The position numbers were made by a program, and so were the translations under genes. From assembly GCA_936450465.1 (NCBI GenBank), contig OW388293.1, positions 32,989,860-33,053,859 on the forward strand: a DNA stretch of 64,000 bases, read 5' to 3'. Of this stretch, positions 26,091 to 41,045 are shown piece by piece. How positions within the stretch are numbered: position 1 is the stretch's first letter; each line of letters begins with the position of its first letter. The notes under the pieces are model-generated. The model did not search any database and was not told the origin of the DNA. It saw only the letters and a program-made list of their open reading frames with translations. This DNA is from Gibbula magus. Lineage: Eukaryota; Mollusca; Gastropoda; Trochida; Trochidae.

Positions 26091-29000
26091 ATTAAAAGAC
26101 TGAAGTGTGGTAAACAAGTCTGAATCAATTTTTTTATTTCAAAAAGTTTAATTTTTATTTATAACAAATCAAACATTTATTGCAAGGTGTCATTGAAATC
26201 ACATGACACTTTTCTTAATGAGATAGCAATTTAATTGAACTTAGTGATGTGCAATTATGAGAACAAAACCTTGTTACATTTCCATTACAATATGCTGCAT
26301 TAGTTGAGTGTTGCAAACCAGCACACATTGCAAACAAATCACGTGTATTGTCTCTCAGCACCCAAATTTATTTACAATGTTTAATTTATTTTTAGATTAA
26401 ATAACATCTCGATACTTGAGATTTGCACACTAAATAACTGGTCTGGGAATGATTGAATGTGTTAACAGAATGGTTTTATGTGCGGCTCTTATGTTCAGAG
26501 CATTTGCTAACGTAATACAATTAAATCAGCTAAATTAAGGATTTGATCACAAAAGTGTTTCTTTTCTAAGAACTAGTTTTGTTTGTTTCAAAATTTAATA
26601 ATTGAACCAAACAGCGAGTGGAAATCAGGTGTATTTTATTAAACCACTGAGCACAACTTATTATCTGCTCATTCCAGGGTCTCGCTGTTGTGCGGATTGA
26701 AAGTGGTTACTTTGGGTTCTTTGCCATTGAAAAGAAAAGGATTTTACGGCAAAAACGTAAAAGTAGAAGTATTCATCTTCGATATAAAACATTTCTTCCT
26801 ATTCCATTTGAAATAAATTCTTAACTTGCTGTACCTAAACCATTGACAATGTGTGATATTTAAATTTTCTAGATATCTACATCTAGATATTCGAGAACTG
26901 CACATTAAATAACTGGTCTGAGAATGATTGAACGGGTAAATAGGATGGTTTTATATCCGTCTTTTTTGCTCAGATCATTTTCAAATGTAATCCCCAAACA
27001 ATAAAGTAGTTATATTAAGAATTTGGTCAAACGTGTGTTTCTTTTCTAAGAACTAGTTTTGTTTGTTTCAGAATTTAATAATTGAATCAAACAGTAAGTG
27101 GAAAGCAGCTGTAGTTCATTAAACGAATATAAGTAGGTGAACTATTACAACTTTACCATTTCCTTTCCTAATTAAAAAATAAAGTCATTTCAGTTCTCTT
27201 GAAGCATGATAAATTGCTTTCTAAAGAACAATGACACCAATCCCTTTCTCAAATCAGAAACAATTTCAAGACACTCGACAGTTTCAGTTTAATAGAGGTA
27301 GACAATTTATTGCTTTCCAAAGATACTTAAGACACAAACATTCTTTTAATCCTTTCCAGGGATGCCTAATGGTTTCTACTTAATCACCAGAAAGCTCTCA
27401 CAATCTCTGAGGACATTCACAGTTTCCGACTCAAGTTCTCATAAATCTTCTGGGATGTCTGGCATCAGATTGGTATTAAAGGAACAGCCCGACCAGAGGA
27501 CTAACACATTCAAAAGACCATCATTAAACACACAGCTGTCAAACGATCTACAACTTCCTCATTGGAATGAATCTGACCTTTCGTTGGAGGCATAAACACC
27601 CACATTAAGAGTCATTACTAAATAAATAAAATCAAACAAAATTGCAACTTTCCGCTAATTTTGAAAACACTCTGCTTATAAATTGTAAACCTTGATACCA
27701 ACAGGTATAATTTTGATGAGGTCTTGGTCATTTTTCTGAACTGCCTCTGGATATCTGCAATAAATTGACAATCAAGGTCCCTGTATATGTTCAATCTTTA
27801 ATGTTATTGGTATAGGAAGGAGTCTGTAATGACCTAATCAATTCAGGATCCAATATTTAAAACATAATTTACAACATGACCTTCAATTTTAAGTGACATT
27901 GTTAATGTTTTTATGACTTGATACCAACGCGAGGGCCTTCATAAAACGTCTTTTAAACCCGTTGTTCCTGTAAATCACGGAGCTAAATTTCTATTCTCTA
28001 CACTTTTAAAATTTTGACTGAAAGAAATATTTACTCCATTGATTGTCCATTCCAGGGAGGTGTCTTTTTCTCTAATTAATTCTGATAAATTTCAATGTTG
28101 TAATTCCGCGTTAAAATTAGACATTGCTCCATTTCTCTTAGGGCGAACATTCTTTAAGTGTGTGGTGTACAGTACATTGAAAATATAGTGATTCAATCAT
28201 TAAACCGAAACATAACAAAGGAATGCCACCAAGAGGTTAAGAACTGACAAGGAACCTAAATTTTAGCTTCTTTGATGTCTCTCTGAACGAGAGAATATCA
28301 ATCCAGAACACTGGACAACTATACCATAGAATGGCGTTTCTGTTTAACCAACAAGGAGTTCAATCAGTCCAAGAAGAGGCAGATTAGCCAATTTTGTAAA
28401 AGGAAAGGTTAATAAGAAAAAACTAAAAGACACTTCTAATTAAATTGATTCCGGTCGTTTACAATGATGTTGGTATGAGCAGCTACGACCTAAAAGCCGC
28501 TGAAGTTTAGGAAGGGGGCGTTTTTCCATTAAACGAAACATAATGTAGTGCTTCTTTCAGCTAGATTCACACCATCTTAAGAATCATAGTGAAGTTATCA
28601 ACGCTTTACTTTGATTTTACACAATTGATACAGTGTACTATCATCAAAGGTGTAGTCAGTGCTAATAAAGAGGTCAAACCATGTCATTCAAAGTTTTAGT
28701 TCTCTGTATTTCAAAATTACAATATGCTGGACTCTTTATCTTCTGACATTGTAATTCATCTGGAATTTAAATGAATTTCATAGAATAAATTTGGCCCTAA
28801 AGAAAATATAAACTGTTATTGATTGATCTAATATCTGGCGTACTAACAAATATGCTATATTAGGCCAAACCACTTATTTCAGTAATGAACGTAAATAAGT
28901 ATCCAAATCTTCAATTAATCTCAACAATTATGTAAATTTGGAGGCAGGATAGAAGTTTTGGTTTTACGTTTCATTCAACGTACATGTCAAATACATGTAT

Positions 29001-31324
29001 TGCAGGAAGTTGACCTCAATGAGCAAAAACCTTTGCACTCAACTGGGCTAAGCAATCAAAGTACACGTCAATAAATGATTGAGTGTTTTAATAATGAAGT
29101 TAAATGGCTTTATAAGAGTAATCAAGACGTTCAACTTAATGAGTCTGTATTGTGTAGTGTCTACAAACGTGTGCTGTTAGTATTATTCTGAAGAAAGAAT
29201 AAACATGTCACATATGAAATGCTTTCTGTGGTGCCTTTAAATTGTGTCAATTTGATCCATCAACCACTGATGAAAACTTCCAATTGTCTCAAGTTGAATT
29301 GTTTTGGGTGTTAGTGTAGAAGAAATTGGTGTTTTAGCATTGTCATCTACAGTGTTTTATATAAATGCATAGTAAATAAATAAAGCGTCAGACATCAGAT
29401 CCGTTTATTATATTTCGTTCTCCGAGATAAAAAAAACCCCAACAAATTGGTTCCAATCAACGAATTGACTCTAAATTGAACATTTTTAGAAATCAGAAAC
29501 ACACAATAATCTGTGACGTCTTCCACAGGATATAATTTGCATCATCGACCACAGGAACCTATCAGAACGTCTCCGCCATTTTGGTTGAAATCTTATCAAT
29601 CCCTCAGGGGGATGAAGTCGACAAACTGTAATTTGATTAAGGTGGGCAATGGGACAGCAGTCATTAAATTGGTTGAAAAACATGTTCAGCTCTTCAATGA
29701 TGACGACTAATTTAGAATTTAAAGGCAAAGAGGAAAATGGACAGGAAGTTTCTGCAGAAAGACATTTTGCCGCAGTGTGACGATTGTAGATAACATTTCA
29801 TGGTGACACAATACCCGATCTGGTTGTATAAATGTTGCATTTAACACTGATACTACGGCAACGTCTCTTGACACCAATCGTTCCGTTCCTAGAAAGGTGT
29901 TTAAAGGATACCGTTACTCCCTACAATGCACGTGACAAAGTTTAGTTCTCCTGTGTCCCTGTCTTCTCCTGTGATCAGCCAGAACTGACATGATTCAGTT
30001 AGAACACATCTTGTGCGATCTTTGAGACATTGACATTGTTGGCGCATGCGCTAGGAGAAGAGTAGCAACACCAGTACGACTTCGTGTCAGGTTCTGCATA
30101 ATTGCTTCAAGCTGATACAGAAGCGACCAACGATGGAATGTGATTGTAAACTGTTTTGTTAAATAATAACCAGAAACTGAATAGCATCGAATAGGGATAT
30201 TCCAACACCTATTTCAAAAACCGTCATATTCCTTACATCACATCATATCATGGGCCAGTTTTGTTAATGTGCAATAAAACCTGATATTCATTGGTGTTTG
30301 ACATACTGTGTAAAATATTTTTAAAGAAGGAGAAAATTCGACACCAACGTTTTTAGTTCCTGAATTTATGTTTAGCATTTCTTTTCAAATTATAGGATAC
30401 TCTTCACCACAGTTAAGATTGAATTGATCCCATCCCTCACAAATTACCACACAGAAGAGTCTCCAAGCTATTAGTCTGCTGAAACTATTGTATACTGAGT
30501 ACAGGAACAGGAAGATTCCAACACTGCAAGCAATTAGCCTACACCCCCATGGAGCTGTCATGACTCAAATGTGTTGAAGTAAGTGAATTGCGGATTTTAG
30601 AGACTGCATTTGGGGAGACATAGCATTTTAGAAGGAAACTTAAGATACAAACATGGATACAGCTTACTCGGTAAGCAACAATATATGCAATTCTACTGTC
30701 CTTGAACTTAGATAACGTGCTTTTTTCTAAATGTATACTTTGTAAATATGCCGTTTGACTTGTAAAATAAGCTTGTTACCTCATTTACTTCTGAATAAAC
30801 CATCATCATTATCGCATCTAATCACTTGCTTGAATGAAAAAATATACATTATTCCTAATTACGTATTGCTGTGTATTCTTTAGTATCCAACAATCACTGT
30901 GAAGTTAGTGTCTCATACACAGCTGACACATCCATCAGTTTCGCTTTTAATGAGAAATCAAGATGATTAAATGGATCGATAATGATGATGCGTCCATGTA
31001 ACGTTTATACAAATAGAGTTTATTAACATGCAACCTTGAACTTTTGGCAGCTATATTAAAGGATACTATCAGTGTAGTAAGTTTTGCTCAATTACAAACA
31101 GTTTAGTATGTAAGTTCATCCAGCGTAGTACACATTTAACCAAATTCATTTATTAATATCCATAGCACACTAAATCCAAGGTTTTGTTTAAGTCATAAAA
31201 CTGGTGTACTAGTTTTATAACTTTGGGAATGTCATATTTTACATTTGCACAGGTTTACGTTTGAAAGTTACATTTGTTAGCCTATTGGCCTATTGGTAAT
31301 ATGAAGAGTTTAAACAACTTGGAT

Positions 31325-31458
31325 TTACAACTTCTTTACTGCATTGATATGCGATGTTTCACTGTAGATTAACACCAGTGTTTGGAAATGGTGTTAGTAT
31401 CTACACAGTATCTACACAGTATCAAATGTCACATATCAATGCAATAAAGAAGTTGTAA
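31325..31458. repeat. 134-bp foldback hairpin, unit B only
   Basis: TTACAACTTCTTTACTGCAT at 31325 is mirrored by ATGCAATAAAGAAGTTGTAA ending at 31458. The inner part also pairs (CTGTAGATTAACACCA with TGGTGTTAGTATCTACACAG), leaving a loop near 31377-31388. One strand has a tandem copy of TATCTACACAG. It is absent from units A and C, so it is an insertion, probably a foldback MITE. A transcript of it would form a long stem-loop. Confidence 0.7.
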
Positions 31459-33689
31459 TTTTGGGCATGATGTTTTAAATATTATTTCAGGTTTCATTAG
31501 AAAAAAAACCCTTAAAGCCTATTGATGTTGCAGACGTCACATATGCAGGCGTTTTATAACAAATACCAATTTCATATTTCTACAAAGCTTTAATCGATAA
31601 AACTAGCGAACTCAAGTCCTTTCTTCAGAAATATCTATTTAGCAATCGATCTGTGAAAGAATTCATTCTACACTACAATACCCCATCAGTCAAGTGTTCA
31701 ATGTCCCCTGGCACTCTGAGACTTTCCACAGTGTGGAACCAATAACAATTTAGGGTGAGAACTCTTTCCCCCTTTATTTGTATCACACTCACTTTCAGTC
31801 TTCACCTGCAGTAGTAGTCGGTGTTCTGAGTCAAAGATATATAATCTAATAGAAACCTTCATCAACAATTTAACATGTTTTTTTAAAGAATCGATTTTGG
31901 GAGATAAATGGGAATCTTTGGAAAACATACTTTTTGTATACAGCGGTATAATTTTGAAAGATGCTTCATATGAAATAGGAATCGAAATACATGATACAAA
32001 TGTATTGTTTTTAAAACACTGGAAGAACAATGTTATGAGATTATGGCAAAAATAATAAAGTACGTGATAACTTGATAACTAAGTACAAGGACAAGTACTG
32101 TCAAAAACAAGGACGAAAAACACATACGCATAAACATTGAATAATATGATTGAGACATCCATTTCTTTCTTTTATGTTTGTATTCCAAACAGATTTTTAT
32201 ATATACAGGTTCATGACTTTACTTATAAATAAAGTTCTTATAGTACACGTTAATGATTATACATACATTAACAATTCAGACTGTATACAAGATGCAGTTT
32301 GCAGGTATTTCAGGTTTATGACAATTTGCAGGGTTTATATCGTTTACAGTTTCTAGCATTCTCAGCTTACGTATCCATCATTTTCAATGTGTCTACATAA
32401 TGTGTGGAAAGAGGACAAACATGAAAGTTTGTAAAGGCAAAGTATTTGCTTGTCTGGTAATACCTTGATATATCATTTTGGATACATCCAATGATTGAAG
32501 GGACCACCCTTACTGAGTGTGTGTATGGCAGCAAGAGCAACTGTCTGTCCCATGTAGGCCAAAACAATTCATGCTCAGACAACCGTAAAACATGATAAAT
32601 TGTATACCGCTAGTTACTTCTAGTTGAACTAACCTTTTACCGTCTTGTCTTGTCTGAGGGATCGTGCAACTTTTCCATCTGAAAGACAAATTGAGTTCAA
32701 TAGAGGAGGATACATTGATCCATATCAATGATATATTATTATTGATAAAGATAAATTGGATATGGTGTAAACATGTGTTAACTGAATAATTCAATACATG
32801 TATTCAATCATAGAATATATTCTGAATATTTCTTTACATTGGTGTTGTTAACTGCATTGAAATATATTCGCTTTGAATTTATTAAGAAATGCAAAGTAAA
32901 TTTGTCTAAAGAAGATAAAATAAATTGTTTATCAGAGAGTCTAACGTGACCCTGTCTACACTGATCGTGACTAATAAAGTGACTCCAAATAGAATTGCTT
33001 AGCCGAGATGAGAATAGCAGACCATGATTAGGGGAGATTGACATTCAATTTCGTGCTTATTACCAATACAGAATCTACTATGGATTGGCTGCTCTCTCAA
33101 AGACTCTAAAAGAGCATTTTATCAAGTTTCTGTAATGGGTGTCTTTCATTAGGGTCCCCATCGTACACTGGCGGTAGATTATGCGCATGCCTTTTTATCA
33201 TATTATTCGTGTTTGGCCATAGCCAAAAATCCTAATGTAAGGGATGTAACAAGTCACTAATGGATTATTTGAATTGAACTAAGATGAAGAAGAGAGAAGT
33301 GTAAGCAATCGAAGGCCATCTTGAATAAACAATGACAATGAATTAGAAAGCTTAAGATTCTTTGTTTACATTATCACTAGGAACATTGATGCGATTCATT
33401 TTACCCAATTCAGATTATGCAATAAAACATTACTAGAATTAAAAAAAATTCTGGAATTGTGAAATGATATTATATATCAAAGAATAGTTTTGAGTCGTGT
33501 CTAAGATGATTCAGAATTTACAACATTCAGAAGTTAGAACCAAGATAAATTACACTTTACAACAAAGACAGAGAAAAGGAGCTGATCTTGACCTTGGACA
33601 CCAATTTTTGGTTGCCAAAACGTCACTGTCAGTAAATTAGGATTGAAAACCATTTTAGAAAATCACTTTAAAATGATAAACGCTAAACT

Positions 33690-34430
33690 ATGCTACTAAT
33701 TGTACTTTGTACTTCGTTACCAGATAAAACAATAGAGTTGTACAATATTCAGTAGTGGGCAGCATTTGTTAATGAAATATGCTTCTTAAGTCTCTAATGT
33801 TCAATTCGTAGTTTCTGATTTGGAGAATTGGGAGAATTGATGGAGATTTGGATCATTGATTTGCTGTTTATGCACACGTACTCTAGCTTGAAGATTGCTA
33901 GTTTCTACAATATAAGTGAGATTACATTTAAAACAGAGGATTACGTAAATTACATTTTTAGATTTGCAATTCATGTTGTGTTTAACAATAAATATTGCTC
34001 ATTTTCAAATTGGAATTGTTAACCTTCCATAATAATGTGTCAGGTATCACATTTCTTAACTTAACAGCTTCAGCTTGATTGTCATTATTGTTGAAGTTTG
34101 CTCTAGTGAGTATTTTATTCAGGTTATTTGGTTGTCGTTTGCTTTTAATTATAGTGGTTTTATTAAGCATAACTTTAAGCTTTTTGTCTTATGTAAGTAT
34201 GTCTAAGTTGTCTCGTATTGTTGGGGTTATTGGTAGTAACAGATGTTATAGTACGTTTAGGTACTATTTTTTTCTGTGGGCGTTGGCAATTCAGAAATGT
34301 GGTTGGATGCTTTTTCAATACCTGTGTCAGTCAAATTTGGTGGAAAGGCTCGTTTTAGCAGAGCAAAATTTAACTCTTCAAACCTAGTTCAAGTATTATA
34401 TATAAATAAAAAAAACAGAGGCTGAAAATA
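33690..34430. other. Segment of unit B without clear counterpart in unit C
   Basis: After the CACTGTCAGTAAATTAGG landmark, unit B departs from unit C here. Two short open frames (33828-34022; 34079-34387, rich in Leu/Ile/Val/Ser) have no domain I recognise. It may be remnant 5' Penelope-like sequence, but I cannot show it. Confidence 0.3.
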
Positions 34431-34434
34431 TTTT

Positions 34435-34480
34435 GGATTCCCGACCAGTTTCACACTATTCAGTGATCATCATGGGATCT
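34435..34480 (-). ncRNA. Hammerhead ribozyme relic of a Penelope-like element
   Basis: Read on the minus strand from 34480: stem I 5' side GATCCC, core ATGATGA (canonical CTGATGA), stem II CACT-GAAT-AGTG, core GAAA, a minimal stem III (AC..GT with a two-base loop), cleavage triplet GTC at 34445-34443, then stem I 3' side GGGAATC. This order, with a two-pair helix III, is the layout known for hammerheads of Penelope-like elements. The first core base is A instead of C (or one A is inserted), and stem I has a bulge, so this copy is probably inactive. Nearby TGACGTCAT-rich sequence (34495-34560) is shared with the element in unit C. Confidence 0.65.
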
Positions 34481-34600
34481 TAATGACGTTGTCTTTCTAT
34501 GACGTCACAGTACGAAAGGCGCATACGTCAAACAATGCGAAATATGTGACGTCATATGTGTACATATATATATAAGACGAAATACGTGTACAGTATCAAG
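34481..34600 (-). mobile_element. Penelope-like terminal-repeat fragment in unit B
   Basis: Shares CAATGCG...GTGACGTCATATGTGTACAT with unit C at 43800-43830, next to the C copy's GIY-YIG region. It is the only part of the element left in unit B, apart from the ribozyme. Confidence 0.5.
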
Positions 34601-37600
34601 TATTAGCATGATATCTACAGCAAGTGTCGTCTCAAGTATCTTGTTTTCTTATATCTTAATCTGCATAAATATATTTAAATTTATCATGAATAATTGAAAC
34701 TGACAAATGAGTGTGTGTGTTAATGCCATTTAACGGCTTGGTAGTCTACAATCTACTCTTGCACACCCTAAATGTCTGCCCTTTTCTCGTTTAAAAATAT
34801 CATTTGTTATATCGTCGTTTATGGAGCAGAAATTTTAATCACAAACTTACGTTAAAAGACAAATTTAGATACATGCAATTTAACAACATCCGAATAAATT
34901 ACATGTTTATGTATACTATAATAATAATTATCCGGAATAATGTGTTCCTTTAGCGACAAAAATAGGTTTTAATCTTTTCCTAATCAATGTTATACACTCA
35001 ATACCATTTGATGCTAATAACCATCTATTCTGCGATTGTTACTAAACAAAACCCTTTATTTTTATTTCTAGTTTCATTACCTGTATCACATCTACCTGGT
35101 GTTAGTTTAGCCTGCTCTCTACGAAAATAACCATTGAAAGAAAAACTGTCGGAGTCCAACTAACACTGTCTTTGTCAACGTGGTGATTGGTAGGCGGCAA
35201 TGGACGAGAAAACACACAATGTGGGATGATTAAGTAATGTAGGATATATCTACATAGCTGACAAAGGAGTGCAGGAATAGATACAATTGTGTTTGAAGAG
35301 AAGCTGAGCTTAACTCAGGTGAGAGCTACAAACCACACTCGATAGGCACAAACATATAATTTGCTTCGCAATAAGCAACATATACATATATGTTCATGAA
35401 ATATTGTCATCGGTTATTAGCATTTTCCATGGTTTTCTAATTTCTAATCATTTTGTAGTTTTCCTTTTTATACTTCCCTAATATGTTTGACATTTATTTA
35501 TATTTTTTATTTGTTAGTTTTTAGAGTGTCTTTTTATTTAATCTTAAATACAAACTAAAATGACAATGATTTATGACTTACTTTATTTAATCATGTTAAA
35601 CTGCTTTGTACCATGTTCAACTAGTTTCGTTTTTCTAGTTTCAGTTCCAATTAAGATACTAGAGGTCAGTGAAGAATGTTGGACAAATGGTTTCTGGTTG
35701 TGCGGAAATGAGTTTGTCAATTTATATCACAATTTCGAAAACTTATTGAGAACCACCAAGTTTCACATGACATAGATATGACCACTGCGTATTGTTATAC
35801 TCAGAAAATATATCTATTATGTTCATCTTATAATTCCTGCTCTGGAAGAAAACGTGCTGCTTTAACATGCTACTCAAAGAGGAAATGCAAACATGCAATT
35901 TTACGCTATACATGACATATTAGTTGCTGTGAAATTTGGCCACAAATAGTTGGTAATGATATTGAAAACTATTGAGAACCACTAACGGCCTAAATACATA
36001 ATAAAAATTTCACAGTAAGTACTTAATATGACATAAGACAGCTAGCATTGTTAGACTGTTGCTGCCGTAACATGTTGTTCAAAGAGAAAAGTGGAAACAT
36101 GAATTTTTATGCTAAAAATTGACATGGCAATTGTTTGGTTAAAAAGATCCAGTCGTCTGACTGATATATTTCTGAGCACAGCGTATTATCTGCCCATTCC
36201 AGGTCTCGTTGTTGTACCGAGTGACAGTGGTTACATTGGGTTCATTGCCATTGGATAGGATTTTACGGCAAAAAGTAAATATAGAAGTATTATTCTTCGA
36301 TGTAAAACATTTCATTTCTATTTAATTTACCTTTCTGTACCTAAACGTATTAATAATGTTTGATTTATTTAAAAATTGATATAACATCTAGATTTTCGAG
36401 AACTGCACATTAAATAACTGGTCTGAGAATGATTGAATGCGTAAATAGGATGGTTTTATATCTCAGATGATTTGCTAATGTAATCATACCCAAACAGTGA
36501 ATTAGTTAAATTAGGATTAGGGCACACGTGTGTTTCTTTTCTAAGAACAAGTTTTGTTTGTTTCAAAATTTAATAATTGAAACAAAAAAGTAAGTGTAAA
36601 CCAGTGTAGTTTTTTAAACGAATATAACTAGGTGAACTATTACAATTTCACCATTTCCTTTCCTAATTCAGAAAATAAAGACATTTGAGATCTCTTGAAT
36701 AACGATAAATTGCTTTCCAAAGATACATTTAACAACGACATCAATCCCTTTCTCAAATCAGAAACAATTTCAAGGCACTCGACAGTTTCAGTTCAATAGA
36801 AGTAGACAATTTATTGCTTTCCAAAGATACTTACGACACAAAATCTCTTTCAAATCTTTCCAGAGATGCCTAATGGTTTCTACTTATCCATCAGAAAGCT
36901 CACACAATCTCTGAAGAAATTCACGGTTTCCGACTCAAGTTCTCATAAATCCTCTGGGATGTTTGGTATTAGATTGGCATTAAAGGAACAATACGACCAG
37001 AGGACAAACACATGTTTAAAGAAAACGTCAAACGACAACTACCTCATTACAATGAATCTGACCTTTCGTTAAAGGTATGACTACTACTAAATATAATAAA
37101 ATCAAACAAAATTGCAAGTTTGTGCTAATTTCGAAAACACTCTACTTGAATAATTATAAAACTGATAACCAACAATCATAATTTTGATGAGGCCTTTGTC
37201 ATTTTTCTGAACTGCCTCTGGATTTCTACAATATGTAGACTATCAAGGTCCATGTATAAGTTCACTATTTACTGATTATCTGTCTATGACGGAGTCTTTA
37301 ATGACCTTACCAATTCAAGATTTATTATTTTAAACATAGTTTCGCAAAATGGTCTTCATGTTTTAGTGCTATTACGATTGGTAATGATTTTGATATCAAA
37401 TTGAATACCTTCATAAACGTGTTGTAAACTTGTTCCTCAAGTACAGTAAAACATTGAATTTTGACTAAAAGAAATACTATCGATTGACCGTTCTCCAAGT
37501 GACCTCTGTTAAATTTCAATGCCACAATTCCTCGCTAAAATCAGACATCGCTACATTGCTGCGAAGGGATATGTGCTTTCATTGTCTGCTGTACAGTTCG

Positions 37601-40600
37601 TCGAAGAGTCCTGTATATGTGCAATCTTCACTGATTGTGTTTCTTTATGACATGATTACCAATTCAGGATCCAATATTTAAAAACTTTGATATTTTTTAG
37701 TGCTAATTTGAATGGTAATATAATGTTGATATCAATTATTTAAATACCTTTATAAACGTGTTTTAAACTAGTTCTTCAAGTTCATTTAAAGCATTTAATT
37801 TCTTCACTGTACACATTACAATATTGACTATAAGAAATATTCCCGCTATTGATTGACCGTTCTCCTAATGACCTCTGTTAAATTTCAATGCCACAATTTC
37901 TCGTTAAAATCACACATCTCTCCATTGCTCTGAAGGGAGATGTGCTTAAAGTGTTTGGTGTACAGTCCATCGTAGATGTGGAGATCCGCTCTACAAACCA
38001 AAAATGACACTAAGAGGTTAAGGACTCCATTTTTAGCGTCTTTGATGTCTGTCTAAGTGAGCGAATATCAATCCAAAACATCGGACAAACTACATCACGT
38101 TATGGCGTTTTAACCAGCAGTTCAATCAGACTTCAAAGCAGATATCGATATATCAATTCATTTTCAGAAGAGGATGATTGGCATAGTTAATTAAATGGGA
38201 GGTTGTTAAGTATAATGATGACAAATTCTTTATCTCTTAGCATTTTTGAATAAAAATATACTATACGGGATAGAATATTAGATTAGACAAAGATGGCAAC
38301 CTCTGTTGTGTAAAATGGCCAATCTTTCCTTGAGGGAAATATGTCAAAGTTGACTTTTACAGGCCTTTGATAAACATAATGAAATGTCATCAACGTTGAC
38401 ACACATTAGTATCGTCTCATCACACTGGTTATTTATTTGATGCAGGTGCGGGAAGGAATCGAATCTGTTTCTGCTATCTGAGCTAATCTGAGCCAGAGAA
38501 AATGTCTTACTGTAAGCTCACGAGGATAATCAGTCGGGAGAACTTCCTGTTATTACCCACATGGACAGATGGACACAGAGTAATTTGTTTACTGTAATTA
38601 GCTGGGGAATATACACATTTTTCTGAACGTTGATAAATGTTTTCATTGGTTAAAATTTACGTGTCTGCACTATTTCTGTCATCTTTTAAACTTTTCCCGA
38701 CAGAGAACCTGCAAACACGTTTTATTTGTTTGCTCTAATTGTGTTTAGCGTTTTCGTACATGTTTCAATGTATGATAGTTTGGAATAATTAGTTAAATTT
38801 AGCAAAAAAGACTGGCGATTAACTTGGTTCTGTTAAAATGCAATCACATCATAGACGCGAGCGCCTATGATGTTAAACTCCCTAATGTTTATGATGGAGG
38901 CGATTTTTAACTTTACCTAAACCAAATAAAATGTCCCTCCATACTGTGTTGTGAATTATAGTGAAATTATGAACGCTTTTACTGTGTTTTTTTTATTGCC
39001 ATTCATTCTTTGTTACTGTGTCATTCAATTCAGTGAACTGTTACATCAAAGACGAGGTCATTGCTAATAAGATGGTAAATACATTTCAGTAATGTGAGTA
39101 AAAGTATTCTTAATATTTAATTAATCTAAATAATTAAATTTCGAGGCATGTTGGTTAAAGGTTTCTTTCAAAGTACATGTCAAATATGACTTTCCCTTTT
39201 ATAAAAAAAAGTGTGTTTTAAACTGTCCCATGTCTATATATCGACACCAATTGTTACATTCTTGAAATGTTCCCCGAGCAAGTATCTTAACAGAATACAA
39301 TCACTCTTTACACTGGACGTGACAAGAGAGACTTGTTGCGATCTATTGAGACGTATTCATCTGAAACTACATACTTGCTAAAAGTTGATACAGTAATAAT
39401 TGATGATGGGATGCTATTGTTAAATGATTTGGAATAATAACACGAATCAAATATGTTTGAACTACAACTGTTGCAAAAAAGCTCACAATTACTTACACCA
39501 CATGTTTGTTAAAAGTCCGCGAACTTGGTATTTAATGGTGTTTGACATACTTTGTAAAATATTTGTATAGGGTAAGAACATTTGAAACTAGCTTTCTCTT
39601 GTACCTAAGTATATGCATAACATGTTTTATCAGATCAGTTGATCCCATCCCTCACAAATTACATGCCAAAACTATGGTTCTGCTGAACCTTCTCCACTGT
39701 TGCAGACTGAGAAAATATACTGGGGAAAATTTTCAACGCTATTTAATTTTTTTCTGAACGTCCAACAATGCAACAGCTTTTATCTTACTCAGTTTTCACA
39801 ATAAAACACTTTAGAAACACTTATTAGGCACCAATAGATCATCATTGCGACCTTATCTGCACCGCCTTGGAGACGTCGTGTCTGAAATGGGGTGTTTAGC
39901 ACTAACTGAATTGTACTATGCCAACATTGTTGAGGTGCCGTTGTTCTTTTGCAGGAAATGTTCAATAGAAACATGAATACAGCTCACTTGCTAAACAATA
40001 TATGCAATTCTAACACCCTGGAAAACGTGCTAGAAAAAGTTTCTAAATGTATGCTATGTTCTATGACTGATTATATAAGCTTATTGCCTCATTTATCACC
40101 ACACCATTATTGCATTTACACAGTTCTCAGTACGGAGCTGCAGTCGCTTTATCTGTCAATCACATATATGGACTCACTTGTTTGAATGAAATAAAATGCA
40201 TTATTTATAACTGTCAGTATCATATCAACCATCCGCTGTGAAGTTAGTGTCTGGTCTCATATTATCCCTCAGTTTCTTTTTTAATGAACTAAATATGATT
40301 TAACAGAGCATATGGATTGGCAATGACGATGCGTTCATGCCATGTGTTTAGTGTGTCAGTACTTGAACTTTTGGCAACAATATAAAAGGATTATATCAGG
40401 TTAGTAATTATATAAGCCATACGGTGTACTATACATAAACCAAATTCATTTATCAAAGTTAGCAATGTCCATAGTACACTAGCTCCACTGGTTTCAAAAG
40501 TGGTGTACTAGTCCTATATGTGTGGGTATGTCATATTTCATATTAGTTCAGGTTGGTGTGTGTTTGGATGTAACATTTGATTGGCATTGACATGACCATT

Positions 40601-40800
40601 TTCATCATTGCAAGGATTTCAGTAAAAAAAACGATAATATTTGATGACCATAAGTTTACTTAAGCCACAATCACCAAAAGCAAGCCAAATTAATTCCTTT
40701 CTGTAGAAATATCTATTTAGGAATTCGTCTATCTCCACTTCATTACCCCTTCAGTCAAGTGTTGAAATGTCTTCTTGCACTGACACGTTCCCCGATCAAG

Positions 40801-41011
<211 letters not shown>

Positions 41012-41045
41012 CTTCACCTGCAGTAATGGTGCCTCTGCTCAAAGA

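Larger units (their letters stand above)
26091..36160 (+). repeat. Tandem unit B (~10 kb) of the non-coding family
   Basis: Nearly complete copy. It includes an internal duplication of the ATTAAATAACTGGTCTG block (26434 and 26904, about 470 bp apart). Landmarks continue in the same order as units A and C: 27420 (TTTCCGACTCAAGTTCTCAT), 28240, 28460, 30420, 31800, 32940 and 33624 (CACTGTCAGTAAATTAGG). It ends with the 35060-36010 block that recurs at 45450-47490. The landmark around 26933 recurs at 36438, giving a period of about 9.5 kb. No gene is recognised. Confidence 0.75.

Noticed and set aside
29486..29728. Overlapping plus and minus ORFs in unit B
   Set aside because: No domain signature and not preserved at the matching place in unit C.
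34079..34387. 102-codon hydrophobic ORF in unit B
   Set aside because: Absent from unit C and without a recognisable family; hydrophobicity follows from T-rich sequence.
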